This document shows positions 7,400 to 15,151 of a DNA stretch of 64,000 nucleotides, piece by piece (positions within the stretch are counted from its first letter, which is position 1; every line of letters begins with the position of its first letter). Origin of the DNA: Scytonema millei VB511283. GTDB taxonomy: Bacteria > Cyanobacteriota > Cyanobacteriia > Cyanobacteriales > Chroococcidiopsidaceae. The stretch lies in the NCBI RefSeq assembly GCF_000817735.3, contig NZ_JTJC03000001.1:62001-126000 (forward strand), in the 5' to 3' direction. The notes under the pieces are model-generated. The model had not been told where the DNA came from. It was given only the letters and a program-made list of their open reading frames with translations, and searched no databases. Made by a program: the position numbers and the translations under genes.

Positions 7400-9313
7400 T
7401 TAATTCCGAATTCCGAATTCCGAATTCTGAATTCTTTGAGTGGGTTGATTTGGTGGAATTCGTTCCGTAGAGATTAGGGCATCTATGACAGATTTCACTA
7501 CGGGAACGGCTGTGGTAGAACCGCGAATTAGTTGACCTTTAGGTACTTTGGTCGGTTCGTCTATGACTGCTAGAATGACATAACGTGGGGCATCTACAGG
7601 TAAAATACTCACAAAACTGGTGATTTTGGCTGTACTGTCGTAGCCACCTCTAGCACTGGCTTTTTGAGCCGTACCCGTTTTACCCGCAATTCGATAACCG
7701 GGAATCCGAACACTTTTCCCCGATCCTTGTGTAACCACAGTCTCCATCATTTCTAGTACTGTTTTCGCAACTGAAGGAGAAAACACCTGCTGCGGTGTTG
7801 GTAAGGTGGGTTGCCATTGAGGATGACCATTGGAATCGAAGCGTCCTCTAACGACATGAGGCGTGACGAGTTTACCACCATTGGCTAAAGCGGCGTGCAA
7901 CTGTACGAGTTTAATCGGCGTAAGAGCAAAACCTTGACCAAATGAAGCGGTAGCTGGTTCAATTGGGTAAGTGACAAACTGCTTTTTACTTTTGATTTGA
8001 CTGGGAGCGACAGCAGCTAAATCTGTAGCGAGAGATTGCCCTAACCCCAATTTTTTCAACCAATCATAGTAGGTGGCTGGAGAAATTCGTTGTGCAATCT
8101 GTACCATTCCAACATTACTAGAATGTTGGAGGATGCCAGCGACGGAAAGCTCTTTGTAAGGTTCTGGATCGGCATTTTTAATTATCCTTCCACCTATTTT
8201 TATCGTGTCTGGATCGGGAAAGATTTCATTAGGATGAATTGCTTTTAGCTCCAGCGCGATCGCCACATTCAATGGCTTAAATGTCGAGCCTGGTTCGTAT
8301 AAATCTGAGATTGCCCAATTCCGAAACAACTCAAAATCATATTTGTAAAATTCATTTGGATCGTAAGATGGTTCGTCCACCATTGCCAAAATGCTGCCGT
8401 CTCGCGCATCCATGACAATAACGCTACCCCGCTTCGCCTGCACTGCCTTTAACTGCTTACTGAGAGCTGCTTGAGCTGCACGCTGCAAGCGCAGATCGAC
8501 CGTCAATTCCAAGCGTGTATCGTCAACCTCGGCAAAGTTATCGGGAACGGAATAACTCATAATTTCGTTATTTCCGTCCCTGGACAAAGATGGAATTGGT
8601 TTGACCAAGCTTTCTAGTTGCTGATTGTGACTCGCTTCTACCCCTGCCTTGCCTTCACGATCCGTATTGACATACCCCACTATGTCTGCTAGCAGAGTGT
8701 GTTGCGGATAGAAGCGCGAAAATTGTGGAACTAGCTCAAGACCTCTAACCTTCTTACCATCAATCGTCAAGCTATCGATCTGCGGGAACATTTCTTCAGG
8801 GACAACTGAAGTCAAGCGAATTGAATTACTAGGTTGATTGAACCGCTTGACAAGCTGAGTAGGAGAACTCTGAAGTAGGGGTGCTAGCCGAGCAGCAATT
8901 TTTTCTTTGGATAGATTAAATTGGCCGGGACGAGCATATAAGTGATAGACCAACCGATCCATCGCCAGTACATTTTGATTGCAATCTACCACTGGGCGAC
9001 GGATGACAAACCCAGGGATACTTGTCAACTGCTGTTTGCGTGCTTGTGCAAACAATTTTGGTGCGTGTATGACTTGCAGCCGATACAATTTTATTCCCAT
9101 TGCTACGCAAGTCCCCATCAGGACGCTCCATACAAGTAGCAGCCGCAATAAGGGCAAGCGGTTGCTCTTTTGTTGCTGATTTGAAACTGGCTTTTCTACT
9201 GTCCGAGGTTGCTTCAGCCGTTGGCGATGCTGAGGGCGGTTTGCTTGGCTGCGATCGCGGTTTTTAGCAGTACGACGCTGACGACGGGCATCAGAAGAAG
9301 GAAAGATAGACAT
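7400..9313 (-). CDS. ftsI: Penicillin-binding protein 2 / FtsI-type transpeptidase
   Basis: 637 aa class B PBP for septal peptidoglycan. A basic cytoplasmic tail is followed by one membrane segment (LLRLLLVWSVLMGTCVAMGI), a dimerisation domain and the transpeptidase with SxxK (EPGSTFKP), SxN (QHSSNVG) and KTGT (IAGKTGTAQ). The frame stays open for 41 codons upstream, but those translate a CTGAGGGAG repeat (PQLPQLPQ), so the Met at 9313 (MSIFPSSDARRQRR) is chosen. The last residues, IQNSEFGIRN, are encoded by an AATTCCG repeat and probably replace an older C-terminus. It follows an FtsL-like gene. Confidence 0.92.
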   Translation of the reverse strand: MSIFPSSDARRQRRTAKNRDRSQANRPQHRQRLKQPRTVEKPVSNQQQKSNRLPLLRLLLVWSVLMGTCVAMGIKLYRLQVIHAPKLFAQARKQQLTSIPGFVIRRPVVDCNQNVLAMDRLVYHLYARPGQFNLSKEKIAARLAPLLQSSPTQLVKRFNQPSNSIRLTSVVPEEMFPQIDSLTIDGKKVRGLELVPQFSRFYPQHTLLADIVGYVNTDREGKAGVEASHNQQLESLVKPIPSLSRDGNNEIMSYSVPDNFAEVDDTRLELTVDLRLQRAAQAALSKQLKAVQAKRGSVIVMDARDGSILAMVDEPSYDPNEFYKYDFELFRNWAISDLYEPGSTFKPLNVAIALELKAIHPNEIFPDPDTIKIGGRIIKNADPEPYKELSVAGILQHSSNVGMVQIAQRISPATYYDWLKKLGLGQSLATDLAAVAPSQIKSKKQFVTYPIEPATASFGQGFALTPIKLVQLHAALANGGKLVTPHVVRGRFDSNGHPQWQPTLPTPQQVFSPSVAKTVLEMMETVVTQGSGKSVRIPGYRIAGKTGTAQKASARGGYDSTAKITSFVSILPVDAPRYVILAVIDEPTKVPKGQLIRGSTTAVPVVKSVIDALISTERIPPNQPTQRIQNSEFGIRN

Positions 9314-9329
9314 TTTCAGTAATGCGTGG

Positions 9330-9458
9330 TGAGGGAGCTGAGGGAGCTGAGGGAGCTGAGGGAGCTGAGGGAGCAGGGAGCAGGGAGCAGGGGAGAATTC
9401 ATTACTCACGCACCACGCACCACTGACAACTGACAACTGATAACTGACAACTGTTAAC
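9330..9458. repeat. CTGAGGGAG, GGAGCAG and CTGATAA repeats
   Basis: Five CTGAGGGAG nonamers, GGAGCAG units and CTGACAA/CTGATAA units between ftsI and the FtsL-like gene. Confidence 0.85.
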
Positions 9459-9461
9459 TGT

Positions 9462-9920
9462 CTAATAACCTAGTGGCAAAGAAGTCAAACGAGGCGGTTG
9501 AGTTGCGGGTGAAACTGGCTTTGGCGCTCTGGTAGTCTGGCTGGCAGGCTCTAGAGCGATCGCTTCAGCAGGGCTAGGATACACCAGTCCCGTTTCTGGT
9601 TGCTGTGCTTGCGTTGCTAAATCGTTTTTTAGCACTTCATTTTTTTGCATCAATTGCCGTTCTTGTTTTTTTAAGTCTTCTAGTTGACTGTGCGCTTCTT
9701 GCCATGAGCTTTGGGAGTACGCCGACCAGCCATAAGCTACAAGTAATGCAGTCACTAATAGAGCAGTCACAGCTGCACAGCGATTTTGTAAGTGGCGCAA
9801 GTTAGTCAGCCATACAGGAGCCGAGCGCGAACTACTCAAAGATCTGACGCTCTTAGCATTAGCAGGCACTGGTTTTTGCCGCTGGCGATTGGAAACACGA
9901 GTTTTAGGAGCCTTAGCCAT
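9462..9920 (-). CDS. FtsL-like bitopic membrane protein
   Basis: 152 aa: a basic N-terminal tail (residues 1-45, many R/K), one membrane helix (about 50-67, AAVTALLVTALLVAYGWSAY), a short coiled coil (about 72-105, EAHSQLEDLKKQERQLMQKNEVLKNDL) and a Pro-rich end. Topology and position directly before ftsI match FtsL of the divisome, a protein with little sequence conservation. The assignment rests on architecture and synteny, not on residue identity. Confidence 0.65.
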   Translation of the reverse strand: MAKAPKTRVSNRQRQKPVPANAKSVRSLSSSRSAPVWLTNLRHLQNRCAAVTALLVTALLVAYGWSAYSQSSWQEAHSQLEDLKKQERQLMQKNEVLKNDLATQAQQPETGLVYPSPAEAIALEPASQTTRAPKPVSPATQPPRLTSLPLGY

Positions 9921-10325
<405 letters not shown>

Positions 10326-10375
10326 CAAATGCGGTATCGTGATCAAGAGCGGCTCGTTCATTTTTACCGCATTTG
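10326..10375 (+). promoter_or_regulatory. 5'-leader hairpin before the lipoprotein gene
   Basis: CAAATGCGGTA (10326-10336) and TACCGCATTTG (10365-10375) form a perfect 11-bp stem with a 28-nt loop, ending six bases before the AGAGGAG ribosome-binding site. It could regulate translation or be a protein-binding dyad. Confidence 0.5.
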
Positions 10376-10389
10376 GTGAAAGAGGAGTT

Positions 10390-10533
10390 ATGAACAAAAA
10401 ATTCATCGGTTTAGCTTTAGTTTTCAGCTTATTGGGCGGCTTTTTAGGAGCCTGTGGTGATGCTGGTGGTGGTGGCGGTACTGGTACTAGCCCCTCTCCT
10501 GCTGAATCCCCTTCTCCTGCTGCTACCCCCTAA
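10390..10533 (+). CDS. Small lipoprotein
   Basis: 47 aa with a type II signal peptide: MNKKFIGLALVFSLLGGFLG followed by the lipobox Cys (LGAC). After the Cys comes a low-complexity linker, Gly-rich then Ser-Pro-Ala-rich. Strong site AGAGGAG three bases before the ATG. No domain after the linker, so it may be a surface or periplasmic lipid-anchored peptide; function unknown. Confidence 0.72.
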   Translation: MNKKFIGLALVFSLLGGFLGACGDAGGGGGTGTSPSPAESPSPAATP

Positions 10534-10715
10534 TCGCAGCGATCGAGTTAAAAGCTCGCTCTCTATTGATTTTCAAAATCTCTTGCACAGCACCAATTCT
10601 CAGCCCGATCCCCCTGTGAAAGCTGCTGTTGCAGGAGAATTTTTTTCAGTTATCAGTGAAGAAAGGGTGTGGGGTGTGGGGTGTAGTGAATTGTCAACTG
10701 ATAACTGATAACTGG

Positions 10716-11288
10716 TCACTTAATCCTTATGCTCGTACTGCGATCGCCCAGGGAAGCAAAATCTAAAGTCTCTCCTGCTTCTAAGGCGGCGCGAATGGCA
10801 CTCGTGTTTGGTTCAATTGAAGTGGTTGTGAACCTTTCGGGGAGTTGCTGCGGTGAGAGATCTGGTTTAAGGATTAAGGGGGCTTTACCACCATTTTTGG
10901 ATAAAGACAGCCGATAACGGGTAGTTTCAATCGTTTTGAGTTGCTGCGACTCAAAAAACCATTTTAATCGCTCTTTTAAGAGTTGCGATCGCCTTTCGTC
11001 CGCTCTAGCTAGCTCCATTAGACGTTGCGCTTCTGCTTTTCTCGCCTCAGCACGCGCTTGCATTTCCGAGATCAAAGCCGCGTATCCATCCAACTTGCGA
11101 TCGCGTTCTGTTCCTAGCTGTTGCAACCATTCGCTGAGTATTTCTTGTTGTTGGGTGTCGTCTCCAGTTTCATCTAAAATTTCATTTAATCGCTCTAAAT
11201 CTTCACCAATACTAAAGAGCGATCGCGATCTAGATTGGGGCAAGTTATTTTCAGATGAATTATTTTCGACTGAATGAGATGGAGTCAC
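10716..11288 (-). CDS. Gp157-family phage-type protein
   Basis: 190 aa. The N-terminal half is a long charged coiled coil (ISEMQARAEARKAEAQRLMELARADERRSQLLKERL, described here by parts) followed by WFFESQQLKTIETTRYRLSLSKNGG, the arrangement of the Siphovirus Gp157 family. In phages Gp157 genes sit in early recombination/replication blocks; here it precedes nothing else phage-like except the ERF gene upstream on the same strand, which supports the assignment. Confidence 0.78.
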   Translation of the reverse strand: MTPSHSVENNSSENNLPQSRSRSLFSIGEDLERLNEILDETGDDTQQQEILSEWLQQLGTERDRKLDGYAALISEMQARAEARKAEAQRLMELARADERRSQLLKERLKWFFESQQLKTIETTRYRLSLSKNGGKAPLILKPDLSPQQLPERFTTTSIEPNTSAIRAALEAGETLDFASLGDRSTSIRIK

Positions 11289-11436
11289 CTTTCAAGTGTC
11301 CTAATTCAATTGATCGTGGGTAATTGGTAACGCTGGTGCAAATCAAAAGTTAAAAGTCAAAAGTCAAAAACTCTACACAAATGACAAATGACAAATGACT
11401 GACTACCAATTACCTCTCATCATAAGCAAATAATTA

Positions 11437-12150
11437 TCAGCTTTCTTGCAGAATCGGTTGGGCTTCTGGTTCTGGTAAGGAACGCAGATGATTTAGAAAT
11501 TGTTGTAGTTCCTGCTGGCTGAGTTGCTGACGGCTGGATTTGCCAAATTTATCTTGTAAGTATAGCCGTCCTTGGGTACTCGACCAACCAACCCGCTTTA
11601 ATTCTGCTGTGGTTTGTTCCAGCAATACCGAGTCTACTTTGCTAGGATTGACGACATATCGATTCATCGGCTGTCTGGTATTCAGCCTTTGTGGTGTCCG
11701 TTCTGGATCGTCATCTGATGGGAGACAAAAGCAAGAACGGACGGCGTATTTTGTGGCTCCTGTAATCGCTTTATATACAGCTTTATCGCCAGTAGGACGA
11801 CTATCTTTCCACGAATAGTCTTCGGCGTAACCTGGCGCGCTGACACTTAAAGACTCACCTGTTTCTGTATCTACAATCGTTAAGCGGACGACTACTGAAG
11901 CTCGTCCCGGCTCGATGTGAGATTCAATACAATCTGCGATCGCAATTAATCCTTGTTCGCTACAAGCTTTGTGGACTGGTAGAAGAACGTCGCCAGCAGT
12001 GGTGTAGCTATATTTCTGAAAGTCGTTCCAACCAGTTTTTTCTAAAGGTTGCAAATTCTTTTGTACGGCTAAGATCTTTTTATATAGCTGACTTTTAGTA
12101 TGATTCGCTGTTTCGCTGGTTGCTGTGGCACTAGTTAATGTTTCGCTCAT
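11437..12150 (-). CDS. ERF-family single-strand annealing protein
   Basis: 237 aa. The segment from about 20 to 150 carries the ERF signature: LQPLEKTGWNDFQKYSYTTA, DVLLPVHKACSEQGL, DEDYSW-like AEDYSWKDSRPTGDKAVYKAITGATKYA and CLPSDDDPE. ERF proteins anneal complementary single-stranded DNA during recombination, mostly in phages. AAGGA lies seven bases upstream of the ATG. The promoter region contains a LexA box abutting a TATAAT hexamer, so SOS induction is expected. With Gp157 it forms a two-gene phage-type recombination module with no capsid, integrase or lysis genes near. Confidence 0.85.
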   Translation of the reverse strand: MSETLTSATATSETANHTKSQLYKKILAVQKNLQPLEKTGWNDFQKYSYTTAGDVLLPVHKACSEQGLIAIADCIESHIEPGRASVVVRLTIVDTETGESLSVSAPGYAEDYSWKDSRPTGDKAVYKAITGATKYAVRSCFCLPSDDDPERTPQRLNTRQPMNRYVVNPSKVDSVLLEQTTAELKRVGWSSTQGRLYLQDKFGKSSRQQLSQQELQQFLNHLRSLPEPEAQPILQES

Positions 12151-12238
12151 AACGCTATCCTTGGTGGTGTTACCTCAAGCTGGCTTCAGAGGCGATCGAC
12201 TCCGTTCGAGCTGCGAGTGCAAATATCCCTCGCATATT

Positions 12239-12257
12239 ATTATAGTACACTTGTACT
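12239..12257 (-). promoter_or_regulatory. LexA (SOS) box with -10 element of the ERF gene
   Basis: AGTACACTTGTACT (12244-12257) is an exact fit to the cyanobacterial LexA consensus RGTACNNNDGTWCB. On the minus strand it is followed at once by TATAAT (12244-12239), so bound LexA would cover the -35/spacer region. It lies about 90 bp upstream of the ERF start. The divergent acetyltransferase could also be affected. Confidence 0.75.
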
Positions 12258-12333
12258 TAAGTCTGATTTCTCTAGCTCCTCTATTACCAAGCTAGCCTGG
12301 TAGTCTGGGAATAGAGCAAATTTCAAGCAGGCT

Positions 12334-12780
12334 ATGGAAGTTTTTCAGGCTAAAATCGAGCATCTTGAGCCGATAGCTATACTATTTGACCAATATCGCG
12401 TTTTTTATGGACAAGCATCGGACTTGGCAACTGCAAAGATTTTTCTGCAAGAACGATTGCAAAAACACGATTCTCTCATCTATGTTGCAAGTAATAGGCA
12501 AATCGTCGGATTTACTCAGCTTTACCCCAGTTTTTCTTCAGTATCGATGCAACGAATTTGGATTTTGAACGATCTATTCGTCGTCGCAACGCATCGTAGA
12601 CAAGGAATTGCCAAGTTATTGCTGACAGCAGCAAAGCAGTATGCTCAAGAAACTGGAGCAATCAGAATCACTCTCGCCACACAAATTTCTAATATCTCAG
12701 CCCAAACTTTGTATGAATCACTCGGATACACTAGGGATGAACAGTTTTATCACTATTCGCTGAGAGTGAGTGAATTTTGA
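12334..12780 (+). CDS. GNAT-family N-acetyltransferase
   Basis: 148 aa, complete GNAT fold. The acetyl-CoA pyrophosphate loop is RRQGIAKLLL (Q/RxxGxG/A type), preceded by LNDLFVVATH and followed by a C-terminal YESLGYTRDEQFYHYSL. Substrate unknown. Transcribed divergently from the ERF gene. Confidence 0.87.
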   Translation: MEVFQAKIEHLEPIAILFDQYRVFYGQASDLATAKIFLQERLQKHDSLIYVASNRQIVGFTQLYPSFSSVSMQRIWILNDLFVVATHRRQGIAKLLLTAAKQYAQETGAIRITLATQISNISAQTLYESLGYTRDEQFYHYSLRVSEF

Positions 12781-12809
12781 CTTTTGACTTTTGACTTTTG
12801 ACTTTTCCA

Positions 12810-13496
12810 TCATCTTTGCAACCAAATTGCCCTTAACCCAGCCGCTTTCGCGCCGTGATAATCTTCTTGTAAACTATCGCCTACATGCCAAGCCAAATCT
12901 GCCGAACATTGATGTTTGTCTAAAGCAGCAGCAAAAATTTGTGGATCGGGTTTAGCCGCTCCAACTTCGGTAGAAATTGTTACAGAAGTGAAAAACTTGG
13001 ATAAATCCAAAGCTTGTAAAACCGAATGCAGGCGCGAATCGAAATTAGATAGCACTCCTAACTCAATGCCTAGTTTCTGCCAAGATTGCAATGCTTGTAA
13101 CACGTCGGGATAAAGTACCCACGGTTCTGCTGTGGAAAAATGAGCATATAGTTGGCTGAAATAGCCAGAAAAATCGGTAAAACTATCTAAAAATCCAACT
13201 TTTTGAAAAGTATTTCGCGCGATCGCTTCCCACCATTCAAATTCGCATTGAGGAATTTCCTCTGGCTGCTTCCCAGGAAATACAGGTGGTGGTGCAGTTT
13301 TGAAACTTTGATAGAAAGCACTGTTGACACGATCTGCTGGTACGGTAACGCCAAATTGTTGTGCGATCTGAGCGTACACTTCACCAACACTACCTTTAAC
13401 TCCAAACATTGTCCCAACAGCATCGAGAAAAATAACTTTAGGTTGCTTGACATCACTCAGTTCGCTATCCATCGTGTTTCTTACGATTTGTGTCAT
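12810..13496 (-). CDS. HAD-superfamily hydrolase (HDHD3/REG-2-like)
   Basis: 228 aa. Motif I is FLDAVGTMFG, in which the second catalytic Asp of the usual DxDGT is Val, as in HDHD3-like members; motif II is LGVLSNFD, motif III the Lys in AAKPDPQIF and motif IV HVGDSLQEDYHGAKAAG. Probably a phosphatase-like enzyme of unknown substrate. The C-terminus abuts TTTTGAC heptamers shared with the convergent acetyltransferase. Confidence 0.84.
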   Translation of the reverse strand: MTQIVRNTMDSELSDVKQPKVIFLDAVGTMFGVKGSVGEVYAQIAQQFGVTVPADRVNSAFYQSFKTAPPPVFPGKQPEEIPQCEFEWWEAIARNTFQKVGFLDSFTDFSGYFSQLYAHFSTAEPWVLYPDVLQALQSWQKLGIELGVLSNFDSRLHSVLQALDLSKFFTSVTISTEVGAAKPDPQIFAAALDKHQCSADLAWHVGDSLQEDYHGAKAAGLRAIWLQR

Positions 13497-13570
13497 TTTG
13501 TAAAATTTATGAAATAATCTATCAATAGAGAGAGTTACAAATTGTAAAAATAACTAGCAGCAAAATATAA

Positions 13571-14275
13571 ATGAATCTGAGTAGCTTAGCGCAGCCATTG
13601 CTCAAAGAAAAGCAAGAAGAGTTAGATATTCAAGATTTACAAGGTTTATGGCGAATTAATTGGAAAATCGATCGCATTACACTTTACTCAGGAATTTACA
13701 CGCGAGTAGACCAAGTGTTTATTATTTGGGCTGTCATTGTTGGCGTTATGTTTGCCACAGCGCAGTTTTTACCAATTAGTTGGACGACACAAGCGATTTG
13801 GTGGTCGAGCTTGACTATGGTTGGTGCGATCGCCATGATGAGTCTAACTTGGTTTTGGGCAGGAGTAGAACGTCTGCGTTGGGTCGTCTGTGGTTGGGCA
13901 ACTTTAGTACTAACGGGTGTGGTTTTAACCGATTTGGGGATATTTCTTGGTTGGGGTGAGATTTTAATCCACCTATGCTCAATGTGGTTGAGTTTGAGTG
14001 CAATTGGTTATTTGTTTACGGGCATTGGTTTGCGATCGCGTGCTTTATTCCTGGCTGGATGTCTTCACCTTTTGGGCGTTAGTTTCTTATCTTATGTCGG
14101 CGGTTGGCAGTTTCTCACAACTGGTGCGGTCATGAGTTGTAGTTTACTACTGCTCGCTCAATTGCAATGGGATATGCGATCGCCGATTGAATATGCACTA
14201 CTGACTTCCACACAGCAACAGTTTAACCGCCAGCAGCACCAGCAAAGAATTCAGAATTTGGAAATAAAATCTTAA
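13571..14275 (+). CDS. Integral membrane protein of unknown function
   Basis: 234 aa with about six membrane segments (from residue 50 onward: VFIIWAVIVGVMFATAQF, IWWSSLTMVGAIAMMSLTWF, WVVCGWATLVLTGVVL, and three more) and a soluble, Gln-rich C-terminal tail. The N-terminal LQGLWRINWKIDRITLYSGIYTRVDQ is distinctive, but I do not recognise a named family. Likely a cyanobacterial lineage protein. Confidence 0.75.
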   Translation: MNLSSLAQPLLKEKQEELDIQDLQGLWRINWKIDRITLYSGIYTRVDQVFIIWAVIVGVMFATAQFLPISWTTQAIWWSSLTMVGAIAMMSLTWFWAGVERLRWVVCGWATLVLTGVVLTDLGIFLGWGEILIHLCSMWLSLSAIGYLFTGIGLRSRALFLAGCLHLLGVSFLSYVGGWQFLTTGAVMSCSLLLLAQLQWDMRSPIEYALLTSTQQQFNRQQHQQRIQNLEIKS

Positions 14276-14404
14276 AAGATTGTTTCAAACAATACAGAAT
14301 TTTCTGACATAGTTCATAATTAAAAGTACAAACTATTAGCGAACAAATCGCTAATGTTGTTCAACCAGAGCAGGAATTTTGCTGTTTAGTCTGCTAATTT
14401 CCGC

Positions 14405-14610
14405 CCGTAGGAGAACGATGTCAGGGTAGAAAATGGTTGCCCCAAACTCGCGAGCGTTTAATTGACCGTACAACTTAATTGTTGGTAGTGCTGGTATTGG
14501 TGTAGGGTTTTTATCGTTTCCCCTGCTTTACAGTCTTTAGAGGGATGTGAAACCATCCATACTAGAACAGCCTGACAAGACTGACAACTATAGCTATTGC
14601 CAACAAGCGA
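14405..14610 (+). ncRNA. Structured RNA, copy A of a two-copy family
   Basis: Shares with 53784-53925 the block GGAGAACGATGTCAGG (14410-14425), a 6-bp hairpin GTAGGG/CCCTGC with the 13-nt loop TTTTTATCGTTTC (14502-14526), a stem CAGTCTT/AAGACTG (14531-14537, 14577-14583) enclosing a 5-bp hairpin GGATG-TGAAAC-CATCC (14543-14558), and the motif AGAACAGCCTGA (14564-14575). The outer stem pairs 14479-14490 with 14595-14606. Several helices differ in sequence from copy B but keep pairing. G-U pairs fit only the plus strand. A terminator hairpin follows at 14701. I do not recognise the family; both ends are approximate. Confidence 0.72.
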
Positions 14611-14700
14611 AGCAAAAATTACCGTTACACACTTTAACAAGAATGTGTATCATGTGTCTCCGTCTGTAAATTCTGTATCCTTGATAATACTTTTCTATTT

Positions 14701-14730
14701 ACCTCAAGTGTTGTGAACTTGAGGTTTTTA
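14701..14730 (+). terminator. Rho-independent-type terminator
   Basis: ACCTCAAG (14701-14708) pairs perfectly with CTTGAGGT (14718-14725), followed by TTTTTA. It lies about 95 bases after the structured RNA and before the ndhF3 leader, so it probably ends the RNA transcript. Confidence 0.75.
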
Positions 14731-14953
14731 TTTTGGAAGCTTTTTATTTGGGATTTTTATTTAGGTAAAAATACTTTTATTTTTGATTTCTTGTTCTTGT
14801 CTTCTGTATCTCGTCTGAGGGCGATATCGCTCGTTCTGCTAATCGGTAGCTCTCGATACTAACCATTAGCAATTTCAATGTACGCTTTCAAACCATCAAC
14901 AGCAATCAATTTTAAGCATAGTTATTTTCAATGATTTTCCCTTTATAAGAAAA

Positions 14954-14989
14954 ATTTATCTAACTTATCGCATAGTTTATTAGATAAAT
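14954..14989. promoter_or_regulatory. 10-bp inverted repeat upstream of ndhF3
   Basis: ATTTATCTAA and TTAGATAAAT, a perfect 10-bp dyad with a 16-bp spacer, about 165 bp before ndhF3. In other cyanobacteria this operon is controlled by the LysR-type regulator NdhR/CcmR and related CmpR, which bind partly symmetric TA-rich sites. The site is a candidate operator; it does not match the published NdhR consensus exactly. Confidence 0.45.
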
Positions 14990-15151
14990 AAGTTCTTTGT
15001 AATCCATATAAGTGTAAGCTTTGATTAATCGAAAAATTAAAACATCATAAATCTGCTTGGTTTACATACTCTCAGCTACACCCGTAGCATTTCCAGGCAG
15101 ATTCGGTGTATTCAGAGTTTGAGTTGTTTTACGCAGTGAGTATTTATACCG

